From positions 868,001 to 932,000 of the forward strand of contig NZ_CP101137.1 in the NCBI RefSeq assembly GCF_028473745.1: DNA of 64,000 nt, written 5' to 3'. This document shows positions 55,164-63,703 of this stretch, piece after piece (position 1 is the stretch's first letter; every line of letters starts with the position of its first letter). The position numbers and the translations under genes were made by a program. Under the pieces are notes generated by a model. It was not told the DNA's origin. It was given only the letters and a program-made list of their open reading frames with translations, and ran no database searches. The stretch comes from Streptomyces sp. M92. Its GTDB lineage: Bacteria > Actinomycetota > Actinomycetes > Streptomycetales > Streptomycetaceae.

Positions 55164-56093
55164 TCAGTGGTCCGGGCGGTGTGGGGACTCGGCGAGGCGG
55201 GCTCGGGCCGCCGTGCGCAGGGCCGTCAGCACGGTGCCGACGGCCCCGCCCTCACCGGCGCCCCTGCGCACGGCGGCGACGACGTGCCGGACGGGCCGGT
55301 CCGCGTGCAGTTCACGCATCGCCACACCCTCGCGCGGCACGACCGCCGTGCGCGGGACCAGGGCCACGCCCATGCCCGCCCCGACCATCGCGAGGATCGC
55401 CGTCCAGCCGGCCGCCGTGTGAGCCTGGTACGGGCGGAAGCCGGCCGTCTCGCAGGCCGCGTGGGTGATGTCGGACCAGGGACCGCTGCCGCCGAAGATC
55501 CATGGTTCGGCGGCGAGGTCGGCCAGGCGGAGCCCGTCGGCGCGGGCCAGCGGGTGGCCGGCGGGCAGCGCGACGTCCAGCGGGTCCGCGAGCAGCGGGA
55601 CGCGGGTGAAACGCGGGTCGGCGGCGGTGGGCGCCTGTGCCGCCAGGGACAGGGCCAGGTCCACGTCCCCGGCCGCCAGCAGCTCGTACGCCTCCTGCGC
55701 CTCGGCCTCCCGTACCCGCACCGCCACCCCGGGGTGCGTGGCCCGCAGCGCGGTGACGGCCGGCACGACGAGGGCCGGTACGGACGTGGAGAAGGCACCG
55801 ACCCGGACCTCGCCGGCCTCCCCGTGGACGTAGGCGGCCAGCTCGGCGTCGGCGCGCTCCAGCTGCTCGAAGACGGCCTCGGCGTGCCGCAGCACCAGCC
55901 GGGCGGCGTCCGTCAGTTCGACCCGTCTGCCCCGGGCCCGGAGCAGGTCCACGCCGAGCTGCCGGGAGAGGTTGGTCAGCTGCTGGGACACGGCGGACGG
56001 TGTCATGTTCAGCGCCTCGGCCGCCGCCGTCACCGTGCCCCTCTCCCGCAGCGTGCGCAGGATCCGCAGCTTGCGGATCTCCCAGTCGGCCAT
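55164..56093 (-). CDS. LysR-family transcriptional regulator
   Basis: The 309-residue protein starts at ATG 56093. The N-terminal winged HTH is RILRTLRERGTVTAAAEALN followed by MTPSAVSQQLTNLSRQLGV. The C-terminal periplasmic-binding-like effector domain runs from about residue 95 to 300. The divergent gene is the pseudo-trypsin at 56363, but LysR regulators often control distant or divergent genes, so the target is uncertain. The intergenic region is 269 bp and carries a Crp-like dyad. Confidence 0.92.
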   Translation of the reverse strand: MADWEIRKLRILRTLRERGTVTAAAEALNMTPSAVSQQLTNLSRQLGVDLLRARGRRVELTDAARLVLRHAEAVFEQLERADAELAAYVHGEAGEVRVGAFSTSVPALVVPAVTALRATHPGVAVRVREAEAQEAYELLAAGDVDLALSLAAQAPTAADPRFTRVPLLADPLDVALPAGHPLARADGLRLADLAAEPWIFGGSGPWSDITHAACETAGFRPYQAHTAAGWTAILAMVGAGMGVALVPRTAVVPREGVAMRELHADRPVRHVVAAVRRGAGEGGAVGTVLTALRTAARARLAESPHRPDH

Positions 56094-56198
56094 GGCGGCA
56101 ACCTATCCGCGGAGCCCGGCCGCCGTCTTGCCGGCTTCGGACGCGGGACCACGCTCACTCGGCGATTCTTTACCGATATCAGCACAACCTTTTCACCT

Positions 56199-56212
56199 GT
56201 GATACACGTCAC
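56199..56212. promoter_or_regulatory. Crp-like dyad GTGA-N6-TCAC
   Basis: GTGATACACGTCAC lies 150 bp upstream of the pseudo-trypsin start at 56363 and 105 bp upstream of the lysR start. Confidence 0.45.
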
Positions 56213-56362
56213 GGTCACTACGCGCCGGTCGTCCACCTTCGCCCGATTCTGGTTGTAGACGCCTCGTCAAGTCCCGGCTTCGATGGAGATCTTGGGCCGG
56301 GGACTCCGGTGCACTGTCCCGGCACCCCGCCCGTCAGCAGTAACACCGAGGGAGGAAGCACG

Positions 56363-57898
56363 TTGCCCATGAGAGGAATCCGCACCCGGCGGGCTCGCGG
56401 CGCCCTGACCGCCGGCGTCGCCCTGGCGGCCGCCGCCGGCCTGCTCACCGCGGCGCCGGCCGCTCAGGCGGTGTCCGGCGAGCCGGCGGCCACAGGTGAC
56501 CACGCTTTCACCGCCCGGCTCGTCATCGGCGAGGGCGACACCATGCGCGGCTGCTCGGCCGCGCTGGTGCACCAGCAGTGGCTGCTGACCGCCACCAGCT
56601 GCTTCGCCTCCACTCCGGGCGCCGCGGTCAAGCCCGGCAAGCCCGCGCTCAAGTCCACGGCGACCCTGGGCGGCAAGACCCTCGAGATAGTCGAGGTGGT
56701 CCCGCGCGACGACCGGGACGTGGCCATGGCCCGGCTCGCCGAGCCCGTCACCACGGTCCAGCCGGTGAAGCTGGCCGCCGACGCCCCCGTGGCGGGCGAG
56801 ACCCTGCTCGGCGCCGGATTCGGGCGGACCCGCACCGAGTGGGTCCCCAACCAGCCGCACACCGGTGAGTTCCGGGTGGACTCCGCCACCGCCACCACCG
56901 TGGCCCTGACCGGACAGGACGGCGTCTCCGTCTGCAAGGGCGACACCGGTGGCCCGGCCCTGCGCGGCACGGACAGCGGGTTCGAGCTGACGGCCGTCCA
57001 CAGCCGTTCCTGGCAGGGCGGGTGCTTCGGCCAGGCCGAGACCGAGACCCGGACCGGCGCGGTGGACGCCAGGGTCGACGGCCTCGCGGGCTGGGTGACC
57101 GACGTCCGCAACCGCGACCGGAGCTACTCGGCCGACATCGACGGCGACGGCAAGAACGACCTGGTCGTCCTCCGCTCGGACGGCTACGTCGTCGTCCACC
57201 GCAACCAGGGCGACTCCTTCGCCCCGGGCCGGGTCATGTCCGGTGGCTGGGACCTCTTCGTCACCTGGAAGGACCTGGGCCGGCTGTACTTCGCCGACGT
57301 CAACGGCGACCGCAGGGCCGACATGATCGTCCACACCAACGACGGCAACATCGAGGTCCGCACCAACCACGGCACCTACTTCGACCACGGCACCCACTGG
57401 TCCGGCGGCTGGGACCTGTTCCTCGACGGCTCCGAGCTGGGCCGGCTGTACTTCGCCGACGTCAACGGCGACCGCAAGGCCGACATGATCGTCCACACCA
57501 AGGACGGCAACATCGAGGTCCGCACCAACCGCGGCACCTACTGGGACCAGGGCACCCACTGGTCCGGCGGCTGGGACCTCTTCCTGACCTGGAAGGACCT
57601 GGGCCGGCTCTACTTCGCCGACGTCAACGGCGACCGCAAGGCCGACATGATCGTCCACACCAACGACGGCAACATCGCCGTGCGCACCAACCGCGGCACC
57701 TACTGGGACCAGGGCACCCACTGGTCCGGCGGCTGGGACCTCTTCATCGACGGCTCCAAGCTCGGGACCCTCAAGTTCGGTGACGCCTCCGGTGACGGCA
57801 AGGCCGACATGTTCGTCCACACCAAGGACGGCAGGGTCGCGGTCCGCACCAACCACGGCACCTACTGGGACAGCGGCAAGGTCATGATCAGGCTCTGA
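56363..57898 (+). CDS. Secreted trypsin-fold protein with VCBS/FG-GAP-type repeats, catalytic His and Ser lost
   Basis: The 511-residue protein starts at TTG 56363, which fits GGAGG 7 nt upstream; ATG 56369 is an alternative. The signal peptide ends near PAAQAVSG. Residues 45-250 are a chymotrypsin-like domain with WLLTATSCF (Ser79 at the His position), DDRDVAMARL (Asp119 kept) and CKGDTGGPAL (Thr195 at the nucleophile). Residues 260-511 are repeats of the form YFADVNGDRKADMIVHT, each with a DxNxDxxxD calcium loop and SGGWDLF. Four units are 162 bp each and nearly identical. The domain plan and both substitutions match the gene at 31414. Confidence 0.87.
   Translation: MPMRGIRTRRARGALTAGVALAAAAGLLTAAPAAQAVSGEPAATGDHAFTARLVIGEGDTMRGCSAALVHQQWLLTATSCFASTPGAAVKPGKPALKSTATLGGKTLEIVEVVPRDDRDVAMARLAEPVTTVQPVKLAADAPVAGETLLGAGFGRTRTEWVPNQPHTGEFRVDSATATTVALTGQDGVSVCKGDTGGPALRGTDSGFELTAVHSRSWQGGCFGQAETETRTGAVDARVDGLAGWVTDVRNRDRSYSADIDGDGKNDLVVLRSDGYVVVHRNQGDSFAPGRVMSGGWDLFVTWKDLGRLYFADVNGDRRADMIVHTNDGNIEVRTNHGTYFDHGTHWSGGWDLFLDGSELGRLYFADVNGDRKADMIVHTKDGNIEVRTNRGTYWDQGTHWSGGWDLFLTWKDLGRLYFADVNGDRKADMIVHTNDGNIAVRTNRGTYWDQGTHWSGGWDLFIDGSKLGTLKFGDASGDGKADMFVHTKDGRVAVRTNHGTYWDSGKVMIRL
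57277..57895 (+). repeat. Four 162-bp tandem coding repeats
   Basis: Unit starts are at 57277, 57439, 57601 and 57763; each encodes 54 residues. Nucleotide identity between the first three is very high by eye, which indicates recent duplication or gene conversion. The last unit is more divergent and shortened. Confidence 0.85.
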
Positions 57899-57923
57899 CC
57901 GGAGCCCGTCCCTTCCGACCCCG

Positions 57924-57958
57924 GGCCGTTCGCCGACACATCCTGTCGGCGAACGGCC
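57924..57958 (+). terminator. Terminator after the second pseudo-trypsin gene
   Basis: A perfect 15-bp stem (57924-57938 with 57944-57958) with a CATCC loop lies 26 bp after the stop. Confidence 0.88.
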
Positions 57959-58007
57959 TGCTCGTGTCCGACAGACCGGCCGGTGGCCGAGAAGTGGAGA
58001 CAGAACA

Positions 58008-59348
58008 ATGCCAGGAATCAGCCGACGGGGCCTGCTGCGCGGCAGCGTGGTGGCCGGGGCCGTCGCAATGGCGGGTGGCCCGGCTTCGGCGGTCGGAGCC
58101 GACACCGCGGGCATCAATCCGTCCGTCGCGGGCGAGGCGGCGCACGTCCGTGCTCTGCGCAAGGCGCTGGACGACGCGGCGGCGGGCGTCGTCGGCCCTC
58201 ACGGTGTCGACGACAAGGGCAGGATCATCGTCAAGGCCGGGTATGCGGGCGTTCCCACCTACACGCTGCTCAACACCCTGGTCATCGGCGGCGGCACGGT
58301 CCTGGACGCCACCGGCGCGCGGTTCGTCGCCAAGTTCGGCACCGTCATGCGGAAGTACACACTGGACCGGACGAATCAGCACTCCCCCAGTCCCGAGTAC
58401 CCGACGGACAGCCAGGGGGCGTTCAGCGCGCCCGCGGTCAGCGGCGCGATGGCCGCCACGATGCTGATCAACCATGTTCCCGCCGGCACGAAGGGCTACT
58501 CGGCCCCGGGCAACATCATGATCAGGGGCGGCGAATGGGACCCCATCTCCGCGTACGTGTGGAACGACTCCGGACCCGCCCGGGCACGTGCCGACAAGGC
58601 TCCGCCGATGAACGTGCTGACCTTCACCCACACCGAGGACGTGGAGGTCGAAGGCGCGACGGTGTGGAACGTCAAGTGGTGGCACGCGGTCGAACTCAAC
58701 GCCGTGCGCCGGGGCGCGGTCCGGGACTGCTTCTTCAAGGGGTGGGTCGAGAATCCGACGTGGGGCCTGTGGCAGGGCGAGGCCGTCCAACTGGACCTGC
58801 CCCTCTCCGGCAACACATGGGCCGGGGCCGGCGACGGCACTCCGACCGTGGACGTACGGGTCCAGCGCAACTACGCGGGTCCCTCCGGCTCCCAGCCGTC
58901 CTGGGCGAAACTGGTCGGATCGCACACCGGCGGCGAGAAGGTCGGCCAGGTGCACGCGCGCGTGCTGATCGAGGGCAACGTCGTGGACGACGCCAAGTGG
59001 GACGCCATCGGCGCGATGAACACCACCGAGATCGTCGTCCGCGACAACACGGTCAACAACAGCGTCGGCGGGGTCTACGTCAGCTCCATGTCGGCCAGGA
59101 GGTTCAGCCAACCGCCGGTCCAGGTGGGGGCGAACCCCATCTCCGGGGTCGAGATCGTCGGCAATCAGGTGACGGTGGCGGCGGGCGCCTCCGGAGCCTC
59201 GCGCAACGCGGTCCGCGTGAGCGCGGACACGGTCGGGTTCGTCTCGCCGGTCAGCGACGTCGTGGTCACCGGCAACCGGGTCAGCGGCGGAGGCTTCTAC
59301 TACACCCCGTACGTGACGTTCCGGCCCGGCACCACACCGCAGCGCTGA
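58008..59348 (+). CDS. Tat-exported right-handed beta-helix protein
   Basis: The 446-residue protein starts at ATG 58008. It has a twin-arginine signal, SRRGLLRGSVVAGAVAMAGG, ending near PASAVGAD. The mature part begins with helical HVRALRKALDDAAAG, then shows parallel beta-helix rungs typical of pectate-lyase-like folds: NVLTFTHTEDVEVEGATVWN, VLIEGNVVDDAKWDAIGAMN, EIVVRDNTVNNSVGGVYVSS, VEIVGNQVTVAAG. Such folds occur in polysaccharide lyases and glycosidases; the catalytic residues cannot be assigned. It sits between a terminator and a duplicated valS fragment, which suggests a later insertion. Confidence 0.8.
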   Translation: MPGISRRGLLRGSVVAGAVAMAGGPASAVGADTAGINPSVAGEAAHVRALRKALDDAAAGVVGPHGVDDKGRIIVKAGYAGVPTYTLLNTLVIGGGTVLDATGARFVAKFGTVMRKYTLDRTNQHSPSPEYPTDSQGAFSAPAVSGAMAATMLINHVPAGTKGYSAPGNIMIRGGEWDPISAYVWNDSGPARARADKAPPMNVLTFTHTEDVEVEGATVWNVKWWHAVELNAVRRGAVRDCFFKGWVENPTWGLWQGEAVQLDLPLSGNTWAGAGDGTPTVDVRVQRNYAGPSGSQPSWAKLVGSHTGGEKVGQVHARVLIEGNVVDDAKWDAIGAMNTTEIVVRDNTVNNSVGGVYVSSMSARRFSQPPVQVGANPISGVEIVGNQVTVAAGASGASRNAVRVSADTVGFVSPVSDVVVTGNRVSGGGFYYTPYVTFRPGTTPQR

Positions 59349-59353
59349 GAGGT

Positions 59354-59514
59354 GCGTCGCCGTCGCCGTGAAGGAGTCGCCCTCCGGCTGGAGCCGCAGC
59401 AGCTGCCGGACGGCCGCCTCGTGCGCCGCGAGCGCGCTGCCCGCGAGGGTGAGCCGGGCCGGCACCCGCTGGCCGGGCTGGAGTCCCTGGTCGGCGCGGA
59501 AGCGGCGGACCTCG
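59354..59514 (-). pseudogene. Duplicated internal fragment of valS (161 bp)
   Basis: This matches valS 10013-10173 over 161 bp with two differences, at 59478 (C for T) and 59483 (T for C), in the same orientation. It encodes about 53 residues of the ValS C-terminal region ([20 protein letters not shown]...). It has no start, stop or tRNA-binding capacity by itself and is not expected to be translated. It lies directly after the beta-helix gene and 38 bp from the EamA transporter stop. Confidence 0.92.
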
Positions 59515-59552
59515 CGAGCACGAGCCGACGACGGTGGGCGTCCGTCCGGCCG

Positions 59553-60479
59553 CTACGTGCGCGACCCCGCGCCGAGGACGACCCCGCCGAGGATCAGTGC
59601 CATGCAGCCGACCTGCGCCCAGCCGGTCGGTTCGGCGAGCAGCGCCCAGGACAGCAGGGCGACGCACACCGGCTGGAGGTAGTAGACGATCCCGGCGCGG
59701 GTCGGGCCGATGAGGGAGATCGCCTTGTTCCAGGCGAAGAAGGCGAGGGCGGAGGAGGCGATGCCGACGTAGAGGAGGGGCAGGACGGTGCCGGGCGTCG
59801 CGGAGAAGCCGCCCTGGACGGCGACACTGGCCGCGTGGGCGGGCAGCAGCATCAGGGTCCCGAGGAAGAAGGTCGTGAACAGGAATCCCGCTCCGTCCAG
59901 ACCGTCCGGCCTGCGGCGCAGCAGCGCGCTGTACGACCCGAAGCAGCAGGCGGCGGCGATCATCCACAGGTCGCCGGCCGAGAACGAGGTCCCGCCGCCG
60001 ACCAGCAGCAGCACCCCGGCGCAGGCGAGGAGCAGCCCGGCGACCCGGCGCGGGCCGAGCCGTATGCCGCCCGCGCGGTCCCAGAGCGCCATCAGCACCG
60101 GGGACGCGGCCATGATCATGCCCATGTTGGCGGCGGGTGTGGTGACGCCGGCCTGGTTGACGAGGGTGTTGTAGACGGTGACGCCCAGCAGGGAGGCGAG
60201 GAGGACGAAGCCGAGGTGGCGCCGGATCAGCGCGCGCTGCCGCCAGGCCCGCCGGGCACCGAAGGGGGCGACGACCGCGAGGGCCACCACCCAGCGCCAG
60301 AACGCGTGCTGGACGGGCGGGACGCTGTCGCCGAGGGCCCGGGAGGTGACGAAGCTGCCGGACCAGACGACGGTGGCGAGGACGGCGAGCCCGATGCCGA
60401 GGGCGACGGGGGCGGCCGGTCCCGGCCGTACGGCGGCGGGAGCTGCCCCGGTACCGGTGCGGCGTTCGGCCAGGGACAC
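59553..60479 (-). CDS. EamA/DMT-family transporter (copy 1)
   Basis: The 308-residue protein starts at GTG 60479 (VSLAERRTGTGAAPA) with AAAGGA upstream. Ten hydrophobic segments form two EamA halves (SGSFVTSRALGDSVPPVQHAF in the first; GSYSALLRRRPDGLDGAGFL and SSALAFFAWNKAISLIGPTRAG in the second). These are drug/metabolite exporters with varied substrates. It lies 35 bp after the other EamA gene and is probably co-transcribed with it under MarR control. Confidence 0.9.
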   Translation of the reverse strand: MSLAERRTGTGAAPAAVRPGPAAPVALGIGLAVLATVVWSGSFVTSRALGDSVPPVQHAFWRWVVALAVVAPFGARRAWRQRALIRRHLGFVLLASLLGVTVYNTLVNQAGVTTPAANMGMIMAASPVLMALWDRAGGIRLGPRRVAGLLLACAGVLLLVGGGTSFSAGDLWMIAAACCFGSYSALLRRRPDGLDGAGFLFTTFFLGTLMLLPAHAASVAVQGGFSATPGTVLPLLYVGIASSALAFFAWNKAISLIGPTRAGIVYYLQPVCVALLSWALLAEPTGWAQVGCMALILGGVVLGAGSRT

Positions 60480-60514
60480 GGCGTTCCTTTCGCTGGTCGG
60501 TGAGGGCGGTGGCC

Positions 60515-61465
60515 CTACCGTCGCAGCGTCGCACCAGTCAGGTCCATCGAATCTTTTCGACGGTTCTTTGCAGGAGAACTGAAAGGTCGGCGGCGCGCCG
60601 CGGTCCCGCCCCGCGACGTGAACTGCCCCGCGACCGTCGCCCCGAGCGCCAGCACCATGCCCGCCAGCTGCACCGGCGTCAGCGCCTCGCCGAGCGCCGC
60701 CCAGCCGACGACGGCGGCGGTCAGCGGCGAGAGCGGTCCGAGGAAGGTGACCTGGGTGGCGGAGAGCCTGCCCATGCCGCGGAACCAGAGCCAGTACGCC
60801 ACCGCGGTGTTGGCCAGCGCCAGGTAGAGGTAGCCGCCGACCGCCGGGCCGTCGAGGGCGGGCGGGGCGCCCTCGACCAGGAGGGCGAGCGGGGCGATGA
60901 GCAGGCCGCCCGCGGTCAGCTGCCATCCGGTCAGGGCGAGGGGGCCGACGCCGTCGGGGCGTCCCCACCGCTTGGTGAGCACGGTGCCGGTGGACATGGA
61001 GGCGGTGGAGGCGAGGGCGGCCAGCGCGCCGAGCGGGTCCAGCGCCCCGGCCGCCTTCAGCACCACCAGGCTGACGCCGAACGCCGCCACCACGCCGGCG
61101 AGCAGGGAGCGGGTGGTGGGCCGCTGCCCGAGCAGCAGCGCGGAGAGCCCGAGGACGAAGAGCGGGCCGACGGAGCCGACGACGGCGGCCATGCCGCCGG
61201 GGAGGCGGTAGGCGGAGAGGAACAGCAGCGGGAAGAAGGCCCCGATGTTGAGCGCGCCCAGCACCGCCGCCTTCCACCACCAGGCGCCGCGCGGCAGCAC
61301 CCGGGCGAGGGCGAGCAGCAGCAGACCGGCGGGCAGCGCGCGCATCAGCCCGGTGAACAGGGGCCGGTCCGGCGGCAGGAACTCGGTGGTGACGGCGTAG
61401 GTGGTGCCCCAGGAGACGGGGGCGAGGGCGGTCAGGGCGATGAGGGCGGGACGGTTCGCGGCCAC
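60515..61465 (-). CDS. EamA/DMT-family transporter (copy 2)
   Basis: The 316-residue protein starts at GTG 61465 (VAANRPALIALTALAPVSWG) with AAGGGGG upstream. It has ten hydrophobic segments; the signatures SWGTTYAVTTEFLPPDRPLF and ANTAVAYWLWFRGMGRLSAT are EamA-typical. The C-terminal 25 residues are basic. It is the gene next to the MarR operator and divergent from the MarR gene, so its expression is likely MarR-controlled. It resembles RhaT/YdcZ-type exporters only at fold level. Confidence 0.9.
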   Translation of the reverse strand: MAANRPALIALTALAPVSWGTTYAVTTEFLPPDRPLFTGLMRALPAGLLLLALARVLPRGAWWWKAAVLGALNIGAFFPLLFLSAYRLPGGMAAVVGSVGPLFVLGLSALLLGQRPTTRSLLAGVVAAFGVSLVVLKAAGALDPLGALAALASTASMSTGTVLTKRWGRPDGVGPLALTGWQLTAGGLLIAPLALLVEGAPPALDGPAVGGYLYLALANTAVAYWLWFRGMGRLSATQVTFLGPLSPLTAAVVGWAALGEALTPVQLAGMVLALGATVAGQFTSRGGTAARRRPFSSPAKNRRKDSMDLTGATLRR

Positions 61466-61493
61466 GGAGGCCCCCTTCGGGTAGGTCGGCGAC

Positions 61494-61533
61494 AAGTAGC
61501 TTACTCCTAAGCTACTTATTGGCAAGCTACTTT
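61494..61533. promoter_or_regulatory. MarR-type operator in the EamA/marR divergent promoter
   Basis: A perfect 10-bp inverted repeat, AAGTAGCTTA and TAAGCTACTT (61494-61503 with 61508-61517, 4-bp spacer), is followed by a third half-site AAGCTACTT at 61524-61532. It lies 28 bp upstream of the EamA start and 52 bp upstream of marR. Its AT-rich sequence stands out from the GC-rich background. Confidence 0.8.
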
Positions 61534-61569
61534 CTTGCGGCCGACCTGACGGGCGTCGATACTCGTCCC

Positions 61570-62082
61570 ATGAGTGAGCGCCCCGAGCAGCACCAGGACC
61601 CGGTCGACGCGATCATCGGCCAGTGGGCGGTGGTCCGGCCCGACCTCGACACCACGGCGATGGAGGTCTTCGGGCGCGTCAACCGGCTGTCGCGCGCGAT
61701 CGGCGAGCGGATGGACAGGGCCTACGCCGGGTTCGGCATCGCCCGCGGCGAGTTCGACGTCCTGGCGACGCTGCGCCGCTCCGGCGAGCCCTACGCGCTC
61801 TCGCCCCGGCAGCTCTCGGCGACCCTGATGCTCACCACGGGCGGCATGACGGGCCGCCTCGACAAACTGGAGCGGGCCGGCCTGCTGCGCCGCTCCCCCG
61901 ACCCGCACGACCGCCGGGGCCTGAGGGTCACGCTCACCGACAAGGGGCGGGAACTCGTCGACGAGGCGGTCGGCGCGGGGCTGGCCGTGCAGACGGAGGC
62001 CCTGTCCGCCGCCCTCGACGCCGGGCGGGCCGGACAACTGGCCGACCTGCTGCGGGACCTGCTGGCCACGACCGAGAAGTAG
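61570..62082 (+). CDS. MarR-family transcriptional regulator
   Basis: The 170-residue protein starts at ATG 61570 (MSERPEQHQDPVDAIIGQWA). The winged HTH spans FDVLATLRRSG...SPRQLSATLMLTTGGMTGRL with the wing DPHDRRGLRVTLT. It is divergent from the two EamA genes, over an operator that should repress both directions until a ligand binds. An in-frame 17-codon upstream extension crosses the operator and is not coding. Confidence 0.93.
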   Translation: MSERPEQHQDPVDAIIGQWAVVRPDLDTTAMEVFGRVNRLSRAIGERMDRAYAGFGIARGEFDVLATLRRSGEPYALSPRQLSATLMLTTGGMTGRLDKLERAGLLRRSPDPHDRRGLRVTLTDKGRELVDEAVGAGLAVQTEALSAALDAGRAGQLADLLRDLLATTEK

Positions 62083-62109
62083 GCCGGGGACGCGTCCGGC
62101 GCGGCCCGC

Positions 62110-63567
62110 TCAGCCCACGTGGGCGCTCAGCGCCGCCTCGATCGCCGGGCCGTCGACGCTGTCCGCCGCCCAGGCCGCGTAGCCGTCGGGCCGCACCAGC
62201 AGCGCCGTACGGCGGCCGCTCGCCCAGCGCTCCACCGAGAGCCGGTCCCCCCGCGCCGCCGCGCCGCCGGCCGCGTGCCCCTCCGGCACGACCAGCACGA
62301 ACCGGCCGCCGCGCAGCGCCTCGTAGAGCCGCCCGCCGCCCGCGAGGGCCACGTCGGGGACGCGGGCGCCGGTCAGCCGGTGCGCTCCGCGGGGCGCGGG
62401 GTAGCGGTAGCCGATGCCGGTGATCAGGCCGGCCGCCCGGCGGCGGGCGGGCCCCACCCGGTCCAGCACGCCGGTCAGGCCGGCCCGCAGGGCCAGGGTC
62501 CAGGGGCGTTTCGCCATGGCCAGGCGCACCAGCCCGCCGCTGCTGCGCAGCACCGACCTGCCGACCGGGTGCCGCTCGGCCTGGTAGGTGTCCAGCAGCC
62601 CCGCGTCGGCGTGCCCGTGCAGCACGGCCGCCAGTTTCCAGCCCAGGTTCGCCGCGTCCTGGAGGCCGGTGTTCATGCCCTGCCCGCCGGCCGGGGTGTG
62701 CACGTGGGCGGCGTCGCCGGCCAGGAAGACCCGGCCCACGCGGTAGGCGGGGGCCTGCCGTTCGTCGCTGTGGAAGCGGGACATCCAGCGGGCGTCGTGC
62801 ATGCCGAAGTCCCGGCCGAGGGCGAGCCGGGTGATCTCCTTGATCTCGCCGAGGCCGAGCGGCTCGCTGTCGGGGACGTTGCGGCCGCGGTGCCAGCCGA
62901 TCACCCGGTGGTAACCGTCGCCGAACGGCGCGAGGAACGCGAACGCGTCCCCGACGGCGTCGACGGTGAGCAGCGTCCCGGGCCGCTCGGCGAGGCGTAC
63001 GTCGGCGAGGACCACGGAACGGATGACGGAGCGGCCGGGGAAGGGCAGTCCGATCGCCTCGCGCACGGTGCTGCGCATCCCGTCGGTGCCGACCGCGTAC
63101 GCCGCCCGCAGCGACTCCCGCTCCCCGCCCGGACCGCGCACCTGGACGGTGACGTCCTCCGGGCCCTGTGTCAGGCCGGTCGCCTCCGTCTCGTACCGGA
63201 ACTCCACCCCGCACTCCGCCGCGCGGCGTTCCAGCACCTTCTCGACCTCGTACTGCGGGACGACCAGGACGTGGTTGAAGCGGGAGGGGAGGGCGGCGAG
63301 GTCGACGGTGAGCCGGCCGAAGAGGCCGAGGCGTTCGAGGGGCTGCCCCAGGGCCTCCAGTTCGTCGGCGAGGCCCCGGGCGTCGAACTGTTCGAGGGTG
63401 CGGGCGTGCACGGCGAAGGCACGGGAGAGGTTGCTGATCCGGTGCGGTCGCTTCTCGACGAGCGTGACGGGGACGCGCGCGGCGGCGAGGTCACCGGCCA
63501 GGAGCAGCCCGGTGGGGCCGGAGCCCACGACGACGACGGGGCCGGCGCCGTTCACGTTGCCGTCCAT
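62110..63567 (-). CDS. FAD-dependent aromatic monooxygenase (group A)
   Basis: The 485-residue protein starts at ATG 63567 with AGGAGG upstream. FAD motifs are VVVVGSGPTGLLLAGDL (Rossmann GxGxxG), the DG-type AYAVGTDGMRSTVREA, and GRVFLAGDAAHVHTPAGGQG (GD motif). The C-terminal thioredoxin-like domain (DRLSVERWASGRRTALLVRP) is the one seen in phenol-hydroxylase and rifampicin/tetracycline-modifying enzymes. The substrate is unknown; its closeness to exporters and MarR hints at xenobiotic handling. It is convergent with marR. Confidence 0.9.
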   Translation of the reverse strand: MDGNVNGAGPVVVVGSGPTGLLLAGDLAAARVPVTLVEKRPHRISNLSRAFAVHARTLEQFDARGLADELEALGQPLERLGLFGRLTVDLAALPSRFNHVLVVPQYEVEKVLERRAAECGVEFRYETEATGLTQGPEDVTVQVRGPGGERESLRAAYAVGTDGMRSTVREAIGLPFPGRSVIRSVVLADVRLAERPGTLLTVDAVGDAFAFLAPFGDGYHRVIGWHRGRNVPDSEPLGLGEIKEITRLALGRDFGMHDARWMSRFHSDERQAPAYRVGRVFLAGDAAHVHTPAGGQGMNTGLQDAANLGWKLAAVLHGHADAGLLDTYQAERHPVGRSVLRSSGGLVRLAMAKRPWTLALRAGLTGVLDRVGPARRRAAGLITGIGYRYPAPRGAHRLTGARVPDVALAGGGRLYEALRGGRFVLVVPEGHAAGGAAARGDRLSVERWASGRRTALLVRPDGYAAWAADSVDGPAIEAALSAHVG

Positions 63568-63703
63568 GTGGGCCTCCTGTGGGGTGTGCGCGCACCTGCA
63601 CAGTCCTGCCCTCCCGGCGCGGCCGCCACACGCGAGCCGGGGCGCCGGCCCCGCCCGCGTGTGCGGGGGAGCCGACGCCCTCGGTTACGGCTGGGGCGTG
63701 CCG

